The position numbers were made by a program, and so were the translations under genes. Of a stretch of 64,000 nucleotides of DNA, positions 32,740 to 43,500 are shown one piece after another. This DNA comes from a bacterium (lineage in GTDB: Bacteria; Bacillota; Clostridia; Oscillospirales; Acutalibacteraceae): NCBI GenBank assembly GCA_020625875.1, contig JAHLAX010000070.1, positions 89,221 to 153,220 on the forward strand, given 5' to 3'. The notes beneath the pieces are model-generated. The model was not told where the DNA came from. It saw nothing but the letters and a program-made list of their open reading frames with translations, and did no database searches. Numbering within the stretch: position 1 is the stretch's first letter; every line of letters begins with the position of its first letter.

Positions 32740-35700
32740 TTAGCCCGCGATTTCACTATACGAGCCTGAGCAAGCGCAGAACGCTTCGCCTGTAGATGTG
32801 TCAACGTACTGACCGTATATTACCTCGGGAGCGCCTTCGCCCACATATTCGTCCTTAAGCTCTACATAAGGTCTGGCGATAAGCTTGGTGTTCAGTCCGA
32901 TAGTTCCGCCCGCCTGAATGTTATTAATAGCTATGGTAATATATTTATAGTTCGTTTCCGTATAATTGTCACCGTATGTATCGAACGATGAATTGCTGGT
33001 ACCTGTACAATCAATCGTTGTCATTGATCTGGTGTTGCCGTCTTTGACATAATTATAGGCATATCTGTTGATTGTCTTATTGTCAAGTTCCATATTTGTA
33101 AAGCCGATTACATAACCGTACGATTCAGCCTTGGCGAGAATGTTTTTGTCGATTACCGATATAAACCTGAGCGCCTTGTTCTCGGAATTATTATCGTCGT
33201 GCTTTACCTGAACGCCGCAGATTTCAAAGTTCTCGGTAAAGTCTGCCCTGTCGCCATACGGGTCTTCAGCGTCGGGGCGCATACCCTTGTTGTTTATGTG
33301 TTTATCCTTATCGGGGTCAGCCGCGCCGGCGTTCCATGTCTGGGCGAAGTAGACGGTAAACTTTCTTGTGCGGGCAATACCGCTTGAACAATCCAGCGTC
33401 GTTGTATACTTATAGCTGCTTGTACCGCTGATACTTTCAGCCGTTTGTGTATTAACGTATGTCAAACCAGCGAATCTTGAACCATAGTCGGGCGTAAAGT
33501 AGAGTGTAACGCTTGTGCCGTTCGGAACAGTATCGCCGTTTTCGAGTACAGCTTTCGTGTCGTTTCTCATCGCTGTAACCATACCCGAGCCCGAACCGCC
33601 AGCGTTGCCTGTAGCGGTTTTGCTGTTAATCTTAAAGCTAAGCTCGCAGACTTGTGAATTCAGCGTAACCTTAATTCTTTCTTTTTTATAATTCGTTTCA
33701 GACTGTGGGTCAACATTTGGAACTCCGGCATAATATCCTGCCCGCCTTGTGAATGAATACTCTGAAGTGACACTATTTAGCGTCGCTATTGTATTAACCA
33801 TACCCGCGCCCGAATTCGCTATGGACTTATACTCTTTAATAGTGGTAATTGCTGATTGGTCGGGCTTAATGGTATATGTAATAATATCGCCTCTGTCAAC
33901 TCTGTCGCCATCCTTGACATATTTCTTGGCTGTATTGTTATACGCTTTAATATCCGCCTTACCGTTACCAGATACAGAAGAAAAGTCAATCGAAATCGGA
34001 TCATCATAATGACGATTATCATTAGTTTTTTGAATATCAGTATTTTCTGAATTATCCTGATCTTTCGCCATACCCGAGGGGGTATCCATATCGCTGGGTA
34101 CAGTCTGGTCGAACATCAACCACGCGAGTTCGGGATAGTCGATGAACACGTTGCGGTTGCCCTGAATATCCTCGGTGAGGTCGTTGCGCTTCATCTCCCA
34201 TTTGCTTACGGGGTCTTCCTTCATCCATTTGAGCAGTGTATCCAGGTCATATATAACCCTTTCGCCCGTGTCCTTGCTGTCGTCAGAATCAAGGTCAGGC
34301 AGCTTGGATGTATCCGGGTCTCCGTTTCCGTCAACAATGTTTGAGTACAAATTCGGCTGTTGCCATCTGGTATATACATAAAGCAGAATACGGGCAACAT
34401 CTCCGCGCACATCGTCCTTTACATCAATAAAGGTTTGTCCGCTGCTGTCCTCAGCTCTCCATAGCGAGATTTGGTTTTGGGGATACTCAACCGTACGCAG
34501 CTTTGACCATGTTGTTTTTGTCGTATTTAACGAATAACCGCCCGAGCCGTTTTCTGTTTTAATATCGGCGAATCCCCAGTTTGATTTTATATTGTTGACT
34601 GTTTTATACGAGGGGCGCAGGTGATGCAAATCCGAGCCTCCGAGACCTGTCTTTTCGTAGTAGGATGCCTTACTCTTGGGCCAGATGTGCTCGCGCTGCA
34701 TATCTACATCATTAAAGCAGTCTTCATCTGAATAAAACATTGTATAAACATGGCGATTATCTTCTCTGCCATAGTTTTTGGACGAGGTGTCTGTATACAG
34801 CCAATATGTAGCAAGAGCATTCGGACCGTACCCGGAATAAGAAACGCCGTGAGAATGCGTATTCTTCATAATATTGTGCAGCGCTGTGTATAAAGTATTA
34901 TTCTGTGCTGCATTATAGGAGTTTGACGCGTCGTTATCCTCTTTTTCGGCATAATCCTCAAAGGTTCTATACACATTGGTATTGCCCTCGCTAAAGGTGT
35001 GCGTGCCTGTTTCTTCAGCAGCTTCGGATGGTTCTTCGGTTGCTCCTTCTGTAGCTGGTTCTGTTGTTTCTTCGGTCGGGTCTTCGGCAGCGTCTTTATA
35101 AACGACAACATTTCTAAGTTCATCTTGGTAAAAGCTCTTTGCCTGATCGCTCAACTCGGTTTCGTTTTGGTCCCTTGCTCCGCCATTCTTATTTGTGTCA
35201 TTAAACGCGACTCCTTCGGTATCGGTAATCGAGGAGAATTTTGCGTATAAAGTGTGCGTGGAATCTACATCTTCGATTGTATAGGGGTCATTGGTAGATA
35301 CCGCGTCACCCGTAAAGGAGCTGTTATTATACCAACCGTCAAACTTATAGTTCGCATCGGGCATAGCGGTAAAGGTTACATCCGCGCCCGAATCAACAGT
35401 AATACTTGTTCCTGAATTATTACCGTCCGAAACTGAAGCTGTACCGCCCTCGCCCGCGTTCGCGGTTTGAGGAAATCCGGGTGTTTCAAATTTGGCAGTT
35501 AATGTATCAACTCTATTTACTGTTCTCGTAATAGTTGTATTATTAGATACGAGCTGATTATCTTTATCATACCAACCAATAAAAGTTGCCGTTCCTTGAT
35601 TAGCTGTAAGTGTATAAGAGGTTGAATATAAAACATGGATTTCAGTGTCTGCCGTAACTCCACTTTGAGATGATTCGTCAGTTGGAGAAACTGTAAGTGA

Positions 35701-36378
35701 AGTCGCACTCTTATATGTAGAAATATCTACTGATACCCCAAGACTATTAGTATTAACGTTATTTCCATAATTATCTCGAATTCGAATTGTTTGAGATGCA
35801 TTAGCACCACCACTAGCGTCAAGCTTTTCCATTGAAAGTGTAGCACCGTTTGAGCTCGAAGCAGGAATAAAACAATATCGCTGAGCAGTATTGTCATTTA
35901 TTGGAGTAGAATAATTAGCGGTATACCCAGATATTTTATAAACAGCATCACCAGAAATTACGCTATCTCCACTAAACAATGCTGTTTTATTTAAAACTGA
36001 GTTTTCCAACGCAGTTCCTGAATTTGCCGTAACAAAAGTGATATAATCTACATTTGACCACGAAAAACCTTCTAGTTTCATAAGTGAATTGGAAGAAGTT
36101 GTGTTTATTGCTTGATATTTAATTTTTGTATAATCTTTTACACCGCTTCCCATATTAACAACATATACTTTGTCACCAGCTACTACCAAAGCGTAAATTC
36201 TTGTTAGAGTCCAATTATATCCCAAACTATCGAACATTATGTATGAACTACTATTTACACTCCATGTATCTGTCGCGCCTGCGGTCATGGGCAGAGCAGC
36301 AAAGACCGACGCCACAAGTATCACACTGAGAAGCGTGGCGATGAGCCTCTTTGACAGCCGCTTAAAATTCTTCACCAT
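32740..36378 (-). CDS. Very large secreted nuclease of the endonuclease I (EndA/NucM) family
   Basis: 1,212 residues with a signal peptide. The nuclease core lies near the middle: DMQREHIWPKSKASYYE, GSDLHHLRPSYKTVNN and SNWGF carry the His/Asn residues of Endonuclease_1. The N-terminal third contains two InlB-type (Flg_new) repeats (YKFDGWYNNSSFTG). An acidic Thr/Glu linker precedes the nuclease. More beta-rich modules follow. ATG 36378 has AGGAGG 8 nt upstream. The sequence for the first ~250 residues is visibly more AT-rich than its surroundings, which could mean a swapped-in module. Extracellular nucleic-acid scavenging is inferred. Confidence 0.85.
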   Translation of the reverse strand: MVKNFKRLSKRLIATLLSVILVASVFAALPMTAGATDTWSVNSSSYIMFDSLGYNWTLTRIYALVVAGDKVYVVNMGSGVKDYTKIKYQAINTTSSNSLMKLEGFSWSNVDYITFVTANSGTALENSVLNKTALFSGDSVISGDAVYKISGYTANYSTPINDNTAQRYCFIPASSSNGATLSMEKLDASGGANASQTIRIRDNYGNNVNTNSLGVSVDISTYKSATSLTVSPTDESSQSGVTADTEIHVLYSTSYTLTANQGTATFIGWYDKDNQLVSNNTTITRTVNRVDTLTAKFETPGFPQTANAGEGGTASVSDGNNSGTSITVDSGADVTFTAMPDANYKFDGWYNNSSFTGDAVSTNDPYTIEDVDSTHTLYAKFSSITDTEGVAFNDTNKNGGARDQNETELSDQAKSFYQDELRNVVVYKDAAEDPTEETTEPATEGATEEPSEAAEETGTHTFSEGNTNVYRTFEDYAEKEDNDASNSYNAAQNNTLYTALHNIMKNTHSHGVSYSGYGPNALATYWLYTDTSSKNYGREDNRHVYTMFYSDEDCFNDVDMQREHIWPKSKASYYEKTGLGGSDLHHLRPSYKTVNNIKSNWGFADIKTENGSGGYSLNTTKTTWSKLRTVEYPQNQISLWRAEDSSGQTFIDVKDDVRGDVARILLYVYTRWQQPNLYSNIVDGNGDPDTSKLPDLDSDDSKDTGERVIYDLDTLLKWMKEDPVSKWEMKRNDLTEDIQGNRNVFIDYPELAWLMFDQTVPSDMDTPSGMAKDQDNSENTDIQKTNDNRHYDDPISIDFSSVSGNGKADIKAYNNTAKKYVKDGDRVDRGDIITYTIKPDQSAITTIKEYKSIANSGAGMVNTIATLNSVTSEYSFTRRAGYYAGVPNVDPQSETNYKKERIKVTLNSQVCELSFKINSKTATGNAGGSGSGMVTAMRNDTKAVLENGDTVPNGTSVTLYFTPDYGSRFAGLTYVNTQTAESISGTSSYKYTTTLDCSSGIARTRKFTVYFAQTWNAGAADPDKDKHINNKGMRPDAEDPYGDRADFTENFEICGVQVKHDDNNSENKALRFISVIDKNILAKAESYGYVIGFTNMELDNKTINRYAYNYVKDGNTRSMTTIDCTGTSNSSFDTYGDNYTETNYKYITIAINNIQAGGTIGLNTKLIARPYVELKDEYVGEGAPEVIYGQYVDTSTGEAFCACSGSYSEIAG

Positions 36379-36559
36379 AAACAAAACCTCCTAAATCTCC
36401 GAGGGAGATATACTTCGCCCTATACTGGACCATATATTATAACAGTTTAATTCTATAACATTTTACACAAAAAATCAAGTAATTGTTGAATATTTCTCTA
36501 TAATAATTTGAGAAATTATAAAAACCGCCGCGTTTTTATTGTTTCAGTACAACGAAAAA

Positions 36560-36583
36560 ACCGTCCGAATCATTTCGGACGGT
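36560..36583 (-). terminator. Terminator of the acyltransferase gene
   Basis: A perfect 10-bp stem ACCGTCCGAA/TTCGGACGGT with a 4-nt loop; TTTTTTCG follows on the minus strand. Confidence 0.85.
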
Positions 36584-36647
36584 AAATCTTTTGTTATTAA
36601 TTTGTCGCTGTAGACCACAGCCTTCTTAGAAGTATTACCAAACGTCT

Positions 36648-37511
36648 TCACCATGAACCCTTGTACCCGATGCCGTATGTATCGGTATAGTAGTCAATCC
36701 TTTTGTCGCGGTTAAAGACGGGCGGATAAATATTCTCTCCTTTTTCAAAACCCGCCAACGCGCAGACCGCCTCGTGGCATCTCACGGTCAAGTCCCTTTG
36801 GCGTTCCTTTTTGGGCAGAGATTCATCGACATAAATCGGCTCGCCTATATTCAGTGTCAGGCAGGCAATCTGGCGCAATACCTTTCGTCTAAACCAATTC
36901 GGCTTGCGGTAGGAATACGCCATAGGCAGAACAGGAACACCGCTGTCGCAGGCAAAATACGCGGCGCCCTGCTTGAACGGTCTTATGGGCGCGTAATACT
37001 CCCACATACTCCCCTCGGCGTAAATATGAAGCCAACCGCCGCTGCCGAGTAAACTACGGATTGTGTTCAGATACGCTTTTGTCGCTTTGACATCTCTCTC
37101 GGGAATCGGCACTCCGCCGACGTGGCGAATCAAAGCTCCGTTCTCGCCGTTGATATTCTTAGCCCACGTCAGCAGCCGCGGACGCCGCGGCTTAATGGCG
37201 CAGAGAATACCGAGATAATCCCACATATGAATATGATTACACACAGAAACAACCCCGCGGTCGAGCTCGTCTCTGTGCTTTTTCAGATTGCTTTTCCCGT
37301 TGATTTTCAGCCCCAGACGAATATATGTGGCGGGAAACACAAACAAACGCAACAAAACACGGACAAGAAAGTCCACAAAGCGAAACCACCCGCTTGTGTC
37401 AATATACGGGTAGTCCGCGTCAAAGGCAATTCCTCGGTCTTTTTTGATTTTTATATAATGCTGATCCGTCTGTTCGGTATACGGATATTTGTTTGTTTGA
37501 GGATCAAACAT
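36648..37511 (-). CDS. 1-acyl-glycerol-3-phosphate acyltransferase family protein
   Basis: PlsC-type lipid acyltransferase, probably acylating lysophosphatidate during phospholipid synthesis. It has the NHxxxxD motif (CNHIHMWDYLG), the glycerol-phosphate motif near VGGVPIPER, and EGSMWEYY, a variant of the EGTR motif. A membrane segment lies at residues ~50-70. AGGAGG stands 7 nt before ATG 37511. It follows luxS by about 60 nt on the same strand. The substrate is inferred from the family only. Confidence 0.88.
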   Translation of the reverse strand: MFDPQTNKYPYTEQTDQHYIKIKKDRGIAFDADYPYIDTSGWFRFVDFLVRVLLRLFVFPATYIRLGLKINGKSNLKKHRDELDRGVVSVCNHIHMWDYLGILCAIKPRRPRLLTWAKNINGENGALIRHVGGVPIPERDVKATKAYLNTIRSLLGSGGWLHIYAEGSMWEYYAPIRPFKQGAAYFACDSGVPVLPMAYSYRKPNWFRRKVLRQIACLTLNIGEPIYVDESLPKKERQRDLTVRCHEAVCALAGFEKGENIYPPVFNRDKRIDYYTDTYGIGYKGSW

Positions 37512-37569
37512 TAACGTTCCTCCTATGCGGAATTTTTTGGATAACGGGAACCCTTGTTTAAACAATTAT

Positions 37570-38094
37570 TTACGAATCAAAGAACTGCTGTCCGTCGTCT
37601 GTCATAAGCCGCTCTGTCTTGGGATATTCAAAGATAGCGCTGTTCTCGGCGTTAGCTTCAAGATAAGACGCGAACTCGTTAGCGTACCATTTTGCCATCT
37701 CAAGATTATGCATACGATAGTATCCGCAGTTTTCGGGTGTGGTGCCAGGCACCTCCTGCGCTTCGTTTACGGATTTAAAAGCATTCAGAACCAGCTCATA
37801 AATCTCCCGCGGCGCGCGGCTGCCTTTGAGGATGAGATAAAAGCCCGTAAGACAGCCCATAGGTCCCCAGTAGATAACCTCGTCCTTCCATTCAGCGTCG
37901 TTGCGAAGATAAGTCGCTATAATATGCTCGAGCGAGTGCATCGCCGCGACGTCAATAACGGGCTCTCTGTTAGGTTTTTTGAGCCGTATATCATAGGTGG
38001 TAACCGTATAGTCGCCCAGATAATCAACCCTGCTTGTAAAAATACCGGGTACAATCCGCATATGGTCTACCGAAAAACTCTGTATTAATTTCAT
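37570..38094 (-). CDS. luxS: S-ribosylhomocysteine lyase (autoinducer-2 synthase)
   Basis: Converts S-ribosylhomocysteine to homocysteine and DPD, the precursor of autoinducer-2. Metal ligands are H53 and H57 in HSLEH and the Cys of ENCGYY. The catalytic Cys is in GPMGCLTGFY. At 174 residues it is slightly longer than average. With mtnN at 19 kb it completes the two-step recycling of S-adenosylhomocysteine, returning sulfur to the homocysteine/cysteine pool. Confidence 0.95.
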   Translation of the reverse strand: MKLIQSFSVDHMRIVPGIFTSRVDYLGDYTVTTYDIRLKKPNREPVIDVAAMHSLEHIIATYLRNDAEWKDEVIYWGPMGCLTGFYLILKGSRAPREIYELVLNAFKSVNEAQEVPGTTPENCGYYRMHNLEMAKWYANEFASYLEANAENSAIFEYPKTERLMTDDGQQFFDS

Positions 38095-38170
38095 CTCGTT
38101 TCCTCCTGTTTTTTTGTTACCTATTAAACATTCTAAAAAAAATAAAATTTTTAGTATAAAAAACCTATTT

Positions 38171-38677
38171 TTATTCGTCTATATTGTAGAACTTTTTTAA
38201 TCTTTTACTCACCAGCTGCGCGCACAGCCCTGTGAACGCTCCCGACAGACATCCCGCCACAATCAAGAACGGATAGTAAGCGATAATCGCGGGCGTCTGA
38301 AGCAGTATCATCGCCGCGATAATCTGCCCCGTGTTGTGGAGTACCGCGCCAAACACACTAGCGAGCCAAAGGTGTTTTTCGTCAATAACCTTTTTGAGCA
38401 GCAGCATACCCAAAAGGCAAAGGACTCCGCCCGCCAGGCTGTAAATCAGCGCATAAAGATTACCGCCGAAAACAGCGCCCAGCACTATTCTCACGAACAA
38501 CACTGCCGCCGCCTCAAACGCGCGATATTGATAAACCGCGTAAACGGTGATGATGTTAGCGAGTCCGAGCTTTATTCCAGGTATTGGGAACGGGTACGGA
38601 ATCCACGATTCAATTATAAATATTATCAGAGCCGCGGCGGTCAGTACGCCGAGCTCAGCCAAACGTTTCGCCTTCAT
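38171..38677 (-). CDS. Gx transporter family membrane protein (EetB-like)
   Basis: A small membrane protein with about five helices, of the family earlier annotated as heptaprenyl diphosphate synthase component I. It starts MKAKRLAELGVLTA and has the helix GIKLGLANIITVY. In Listeria the related EetB works with EetA in flavin-based extracellular electron transfer. Here it follows the NusG domain II protein by one nucleotide and diverges from apbE, the same gene set. The electron-transfer role is inferred from this context. Confidence 0.82.
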   Translation of the reverse strand: MKAKRLAELGVLTAAALIIFIIESWIPYPFPIPGIKLGLANIITVYAVYQYRAFEAAAVLFVRIVLGAVFGGNLYALIYSLAGGVLCLLGMLLLKKVIDEKHLWLASVFGAVLHNTGQIIAAMILLQTPAIIAYYPFLIVAGCLSGAFTGLCAQLVSKRLKKFYNIDE

Positions 38678-38678
38678 A

Positions 38679-39044
38679 TCAACCTGCCACCGCGTCTATT
38701 ATTTCAGATTTGTTCTCAAACTCAATCACAAGGTGATTCGGCAGACAAACTATCGGCACAGCTGACGAGCTCAGCCAGCCTGTTTTTACGCACACCTTGT
38801 CGGGACAGTCAGCGTCTTTTACGCGGATTCTGCCGTCTTTTATCTCGACCGTGTTTTTGCTGCCCTTGTATTCTATGCCAAAGATCTTATCCTCAGTTGT
38901 TTTGAGGTCAATTGTGTATAAGATTTTATCGTCGCGTTTTATTACAACGGCGTCCTTTTCGGGCGCGTTCAATACAAAAACACATCCCGCGATACCGATA
39001 ATAAAAATCGCCGCCGCTATAATGATTAATACCTTGTTTTTCAT
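38679..39044 (-). CDS. NusG domain II-containing membrane-anchored protein (EetA-like)
   Basis: 121 residues with an N-terminal membrane anchor (VLIIIAAAIFIIGIAGCVFV) and a NusG_II beta domain. It carries the usual family Cys pattern CPDKVCVKTG...PIVCLPNHL. Proteins of this type sit with ApbE and Gx transporters. In Listeria, EetA is needed for electron flow to extracellular flavins. It is the first gene of a two-gene operon diverging from apbE. Confidence 0.87.
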   Translation of the reverse strand: MKNKVLIIIAAAIFIIGIAGCVFVLNAPEKDAVVIKRDDKILYTIDLKTTEDKIFGIEYKGSKNTVEIKDGRIRVKDADCPDKVCVKTGWLSSSAVPIVCLPNHLVIEFENKSEIIDAVAG

Positions 39045-39118
39045 ACTGACATTTTAACCTATTTTTTTAGCGTAGTCAAATTGACACACCCTGTCTTTTA
39101 TGTTACTCTAAATCTGAG

Positions 39119-40129
39119 ATGATGACTATGAAAAAACTAATATCATTAATACTGGTTGTAATCGCCGCGGCGTCCGTTTGCGCCTGCACACCGCAGGAAG
39201 CTCACGATTCGCTCACGGCTATGGACACCTTTATGAAATTTGATATTTACGGCGGCACGTCCGAGTGGGCGATGAAAAGCGTGATAAACACGGTAAAAGA
39301 ACTCGACAGAGAGTTATCTACCACCGAAACGGGCGATATTGGTATGCTCAACAAATACGGCGACCACAATATCAGCGATGTGTCACGCAAACCTTTGGCG
39401 CGAGCGCTTGAATTATGCGGGGAGCTCGAGGGCTCGCTCGATATTACCGTTTATCCATTAGTTAAGGAATGGGGCTTTATCAGCGGCGATTATAAAATAC
39501 CGTCAAAAAGTAAAATCAACGAGCTATTAAAAAACGTTGATTATAAAAAAGTCAGACTAGATAAAACAGGCGCTGTTCTGCCCAAAGGAACGGAAGTTGA
39601 CCTCGGCGCTATAGCCAAGGGCTACGCCGCCGACAAATGCCGCGAAGACCTCAGAGAAGAGGGTGCGAAATCCGCGATTCTGGATTTTGGCGGAACTATA
39701 CTCGCCTACAATAAAAAGGCTGACGGCAAAAACTGGAATGTAGCGATTGCAGACCCTGACAAGAACTCAGACTGGTTCGGATACCTAAGCTGCCACGACA
39801 CAGTTGTCGCGACTTCGGGAGGTTATGAGCGCAGCTTTAAGGGCAAGGACGGCAAAACCTACATCCACATTATTGACCCAAAAACAGGATGCCCCGTTCA
39901 GAATGAGCTCAAGTCGGTCTCGGTAATCTCAGAGGACGGTACCCGCGCTGACGCGCTCTCCACAGCGCTCTTTGTTATGGGCAAGGATAAAGCGATAGAG
40001 TATTATAAGTCGAAAAAGAACTTTGATTTTATTATGCTGACCAAGGACAATAAGCTCTATATCTCAAAGCCTATAGATGACAGCTTTAAGCTCGCCGACG
40101 GCTATGATTATGAAATCAAAACAGTATAA
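39119..40129 (+). CDS. apbE: FAD:protein FMN transferase lipoprotein
   Basis: Attaches FMN covalently to Ser/Thr residues of extracytoplasmic flavoproteins (RnfG, NqrC, PplA types). It has a lipoprotein signal ending in VCAC, the flavin/Mg site motifs DLGAIAKGYAADK, DFGGTILA and THIIDPKTG-like IHIIDPKTGCPV, and RADALSTALFVMG. Three in-frame ATG codons (39119, 39122, 39128) precede the signal, none with a strong ribosome site, so the exact start is open. Divergent from the eetA/eetB-like pair. No substrate flavoprotein is encoded nearby. Confidence 0.93.
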   Translation: MMTMKKLISLILVVIAAASVCACTPQEAHDSLTAMDTFMKFDIYGGTSEWAMKSVINTVKELDRELSTTETGDIGMLNKYGDHNISDVSRKPLARALELCGELEGSLDITVYPLVKEWGFISGDYKIPSKSKINELLKNVDYKKVRLDKTGAVLPKGTEVDLGAIAKGYAADKCREDLREEGAKSAILDFGGTILAYNKKADGKNWNVAIADPDKNSDWFGYLSCHDTVVATSGGYERSFKGKDGKTYIHIIDPKTGCPVQNELKSVSVISEDGTRADALSTALFVMGKDKAIEYYKSKKNFDFIMLTKDNKLYISKPIDDSFKLADGYDYEIKTV

Positions 40130-40133
40130 TAAT

Positions 40134-40157
40134 ACCCGCCGAATAAAATCGGCGGGT
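40134..40157. terminator. Terminator between apbE and the XRE repressor gene
   Basis: Stem ACCCGCCGA/TCGGCGGGT with a 6-nt loop between converging genes. The U-runs are short. Confidence 0.6.
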
Positions 40158-40351
40158 TATCCTCTGCCTAAAAGGTAATCAGTTGTAACGTCATAAAAGT
40201 CCGCAAGCTTAATAAGATGCTCAACCGGAATGGTTTGAAATCCTCTTTCGTATCGTGAATACACCGTCTGTTGTATTCCGAGGTATTCGGCAATATCCGT
40301 TTGTTTTAAATCCTTGTCCTCACGCAGGTCTCTCAGTCGCCTGAAATACAT
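40157..40351 (-). CDS. XRE-family transcriptional regulator
   Basis: A 64-residue Cro/CI-like protein that is almost only the helix-turn-helix: QTDIAEYLGIQQTVYSRYERG. It ends in TTDYLLGRG, typical of small clostridial XRE repressors. No sensing domain. A 14-bp perfect palindrome lies 16 nt before its start codon, which suggests autoregulation. It diverges from the subtilase gene and could control it. Confidence 0.88.
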   Translation of the reverse strand: MYFRRLRDLREDKDLKQTDIAEYLGIQQTVYSRYERGFQTIPVEHLIKLADFYDVTTDYLLGRG

Positions 40352-40366
40352 TTTCTCACTTCCGTA

Positions 40367-40437
40367 GTATCAATTGATACTATTGACTTTATCATAAGTA
40401 AATGTTATCATCATTATAATAGTACTTAAAAGTACTA
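40367..40437. promoter_or_regulatory. Divergent operator region XRE / subtilase
   Basis: GTATCAATTGATAC (40367-40380) is a perfect 14-bp palindrome, and TAGTACTT-AA-AAGTACTA (40420-40437) an inverted repeat. Between them TTGACT (40383-40388) and TATCAT (40406-40411), 17 nt apart, form a plus-strand promoter candidate for the subtilase. Confidence 0.5.
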
Positions 40438-40507
40438 AAAAAATCATTGAAATGTGAATGATATTATGCTATAACATTATTATAAACTCACAAGGAGGAA
40501 ATATGAA

Positions 40508-43500
40508 ATGACTAAACGTCTATTATGCGTGCTTATTTCAACATTGATGATTATTTCGGCGGCGGTTATTCCCGCTAACGCGCTGATTAAGCCAGAGAAT
40601 AAAAAAGCGTCGTCCACGGATTATGCCGAGGGCGAGGCTATAGTTGTGCTTAATGATAACGCGGGCAACGAGTATTCCGCGACATCAAAAGCGTCCGCTG
40701 TTTACGGCAGCGATGTATCGCTTAAGGATACAATCAAAATTGACACAGACGGCGGCGACAGCGTAAAAATGGCTGTATTAAAATCTAAAACGCTGTCAAC
40801 CGCTCAGCTCGTTAAGAACGCGAATAAAAAGAAAGGCGTAAAATACGCCTTCCCTAACTATAGAAAAAAGATAAAGAGTATCACCAACGACACCTACAGC
40901 AAGTACCAGTGGGCGCTCGAGAACACGGGCCAGTTTGGAGGCACCGAGGACAAAGACATCAAAGCGAGCGGGCTCTGGAACAAGGCGGCTCAGTCTGACA
41001 AAGATGTTATTGTCGCGGTTCTTGACACAGGTATCGACTTTGAGCACGAGGATTTAAAGGACGCTATATGGACAAACCCCTACGGTTCAAAGCTTGTCGG
41101 CAAGCAGGGCTATGACTTTTCGGGTTATTCAAAAAATGGCAAGCCCTCTGACGACAACGGTCACGGAACTCACGTCGCGGGTATTATCGCGGGCGTCGGA
41201 GATAACGAAAAGGGAATCAGCGGCGTCAACAAACAGAATGTCAAAATCCTTCCTCTGAAGGTCTTTGACGACGAGGGCATCGGCTACGCGAGCGGCGAGT
41301 TTGCCGCGTTTGAATACGTGAGCCGCGCGGTCAAGCTGGGCGCCAATATAAAGGCTGTTAACTGCTCCTACGGCGACGAAGGCGATGAGGATGAGAAAAA
41401 AGCGTATGAAGAAATCTTTAACGAGCTCGGCGAAAGCGGCGTAATAACCGTAACAGCTTCGGGCAACGAGAGCGAAGATTTAGAGAGTATTGAATATGAT
41501 GAGGACGATTATTTCGGCGGATTCTTTGACGATGAGTACGAATACATACTCCCAGCGTGCTGCGACAGCAAGTATCTGATTACCGTCGCGGCTACCGATG
41601 AGAACGACAAATTCGTTTCTTATTCAAATTATTCATCTAAATATGTTGACGTTGCCGCCGCGGGTAATGAGATTCTCTCAACAGTTTGCGACAACTGCTT
41701 TAACCCCTCAATCTATACGGCAGAGCAATTAGGCGCGCTCACGGCGAATTATCAGAACTACAATACTATGTCCGAGGGCGATTTCGGCTATCCTCAAAAA
41801 ACAACAAAAACAAGCGAAAGCTGGACTATCAACAGTAACTTCTCTGTCACCTTATCCGATACCGCCTTTGACAAAGGCGGAAAGTCAGCGAAAATAACTT
41901 TTAACGACGATGTGGATTATGAAGCGGCGAGCAAGCCGACATACACAGTGGTTGAAATTCCGTTCACTATCGAGAATGAGGACGACGCCTACAGAATCAG
42001 CTTTATGGCAAGAAGCTCGAGCGATTACCTGCTCGGCGCGGCGATAGATGTTCCCGCCGACTTCGGAATTTATGAAGGCAACTACTCTACCGATGAATTC
42101 CTTTTGGCAACCGACAACACCTCTTGGGATCATTTTGAATACAAAATCAATCCAAAAACTACGTTAAAATACAAAAAAGCCACGGAGAGAAAACTCCAGA
42201 TTTATCTGGTCCCCAAAAAGGGCGACGAGCTCTATATCGACGATTTTGCCGTAAGCAAGCAGGGCGTTGACGCGTCCGAATTCGGCAAGTATGATTTTTA
42301 CAGCGGCACATCTATGGCGAGCGCCTATGTAGCGGGAGCGGCGGCTCTCGTGAGCCTCAACTATCCCGATGTATCGCCCGTTGATATAAAGAATATGCTA
42401 TGCAATACAGGGCGCAAAAACGACAGCCTCGAGGGCAAAACAGTTAGCGGAAGAACGCTCTCGCTCGATAACCTTAACAAGGTTCCGCCGATTATCACCG
42501 ACGTTAAGTTCTCAAGCGACGGAAAGAACGTTGAAATCGAAGGTTCGATGAACAACACGACCGAAGTCTCTGTGAACGGCACAGCGGTTGAATCTCCGAC
42601 AATAACCGATAAGAAGATTACAATTCCTGACAACGGCTATAACACAAACAAGATTTCCGTAGCAGTCAAAAACGATTACGGAACAATCATCTATAATACG
42701 TTTTTGTCTAACAAGCCGATGTATCCCGCCACAAAAAAGGTTACCTCCTCCCCCTCAAACACAAGCAACGTAATTACTGTATTAGCGGACAAGGAATCCT
42801 ATTTTGTCAGCAAAACGACAGGTATGGTCGAAAAACTTTCGTATAAAATTGCGAAGGACAAGTATTCCTGCGACACGGTCGGCAGCATCGACGCAACAAA
42901 GCTTATAGACAGCAAATATGATCCCAAAATAACCTGCGCGGCATATTATAACAACAAAATATACTTTGTCGCACAGGGCTCTGTAACAAAAGCCGAGTAT
43001 GACATAGGCTACGAGGTAGCGCTCGGGTATTATGACTTAAGCAAAAAGACAACCACGCTTGTCTGCGAAGCGCCGAATATTCCTATTGAAGGCGCGGCAA
43101 TGGCAGCCTATAAAGGCAAGATTTATATTCTCGGCGGTTATGACAAGACCGAGGACAACCGCTTCTCCGACAAGGTTTATAAGTATGATTCAGGCGCCAA
43201 AGCCTTTGTTGAGGACGAAGGATTTAAGCTCCCCGAGGGCAGAGCGTTCACTCAGTTTGTAGTGTACAACAACAAGCTCGTCGGCGTTTACGGCGCTGAC
43301 CAAAGCGGCAAAATGCCCGCGCCGATTGTATATGACGGAACAAGCTGGACTAAGTCCGCGTGCGCTCTCGACACCGACGATGGCGAGGTTCTTTATACCG
43401 ATACTAACGGTAATAAGTATTACAAATATCAGGGAAATGTCGGACTCGGCGAAAACGGCGTGTTCTGTAACGGCGCGTATGTTTACGGCTTGGGCGATAC

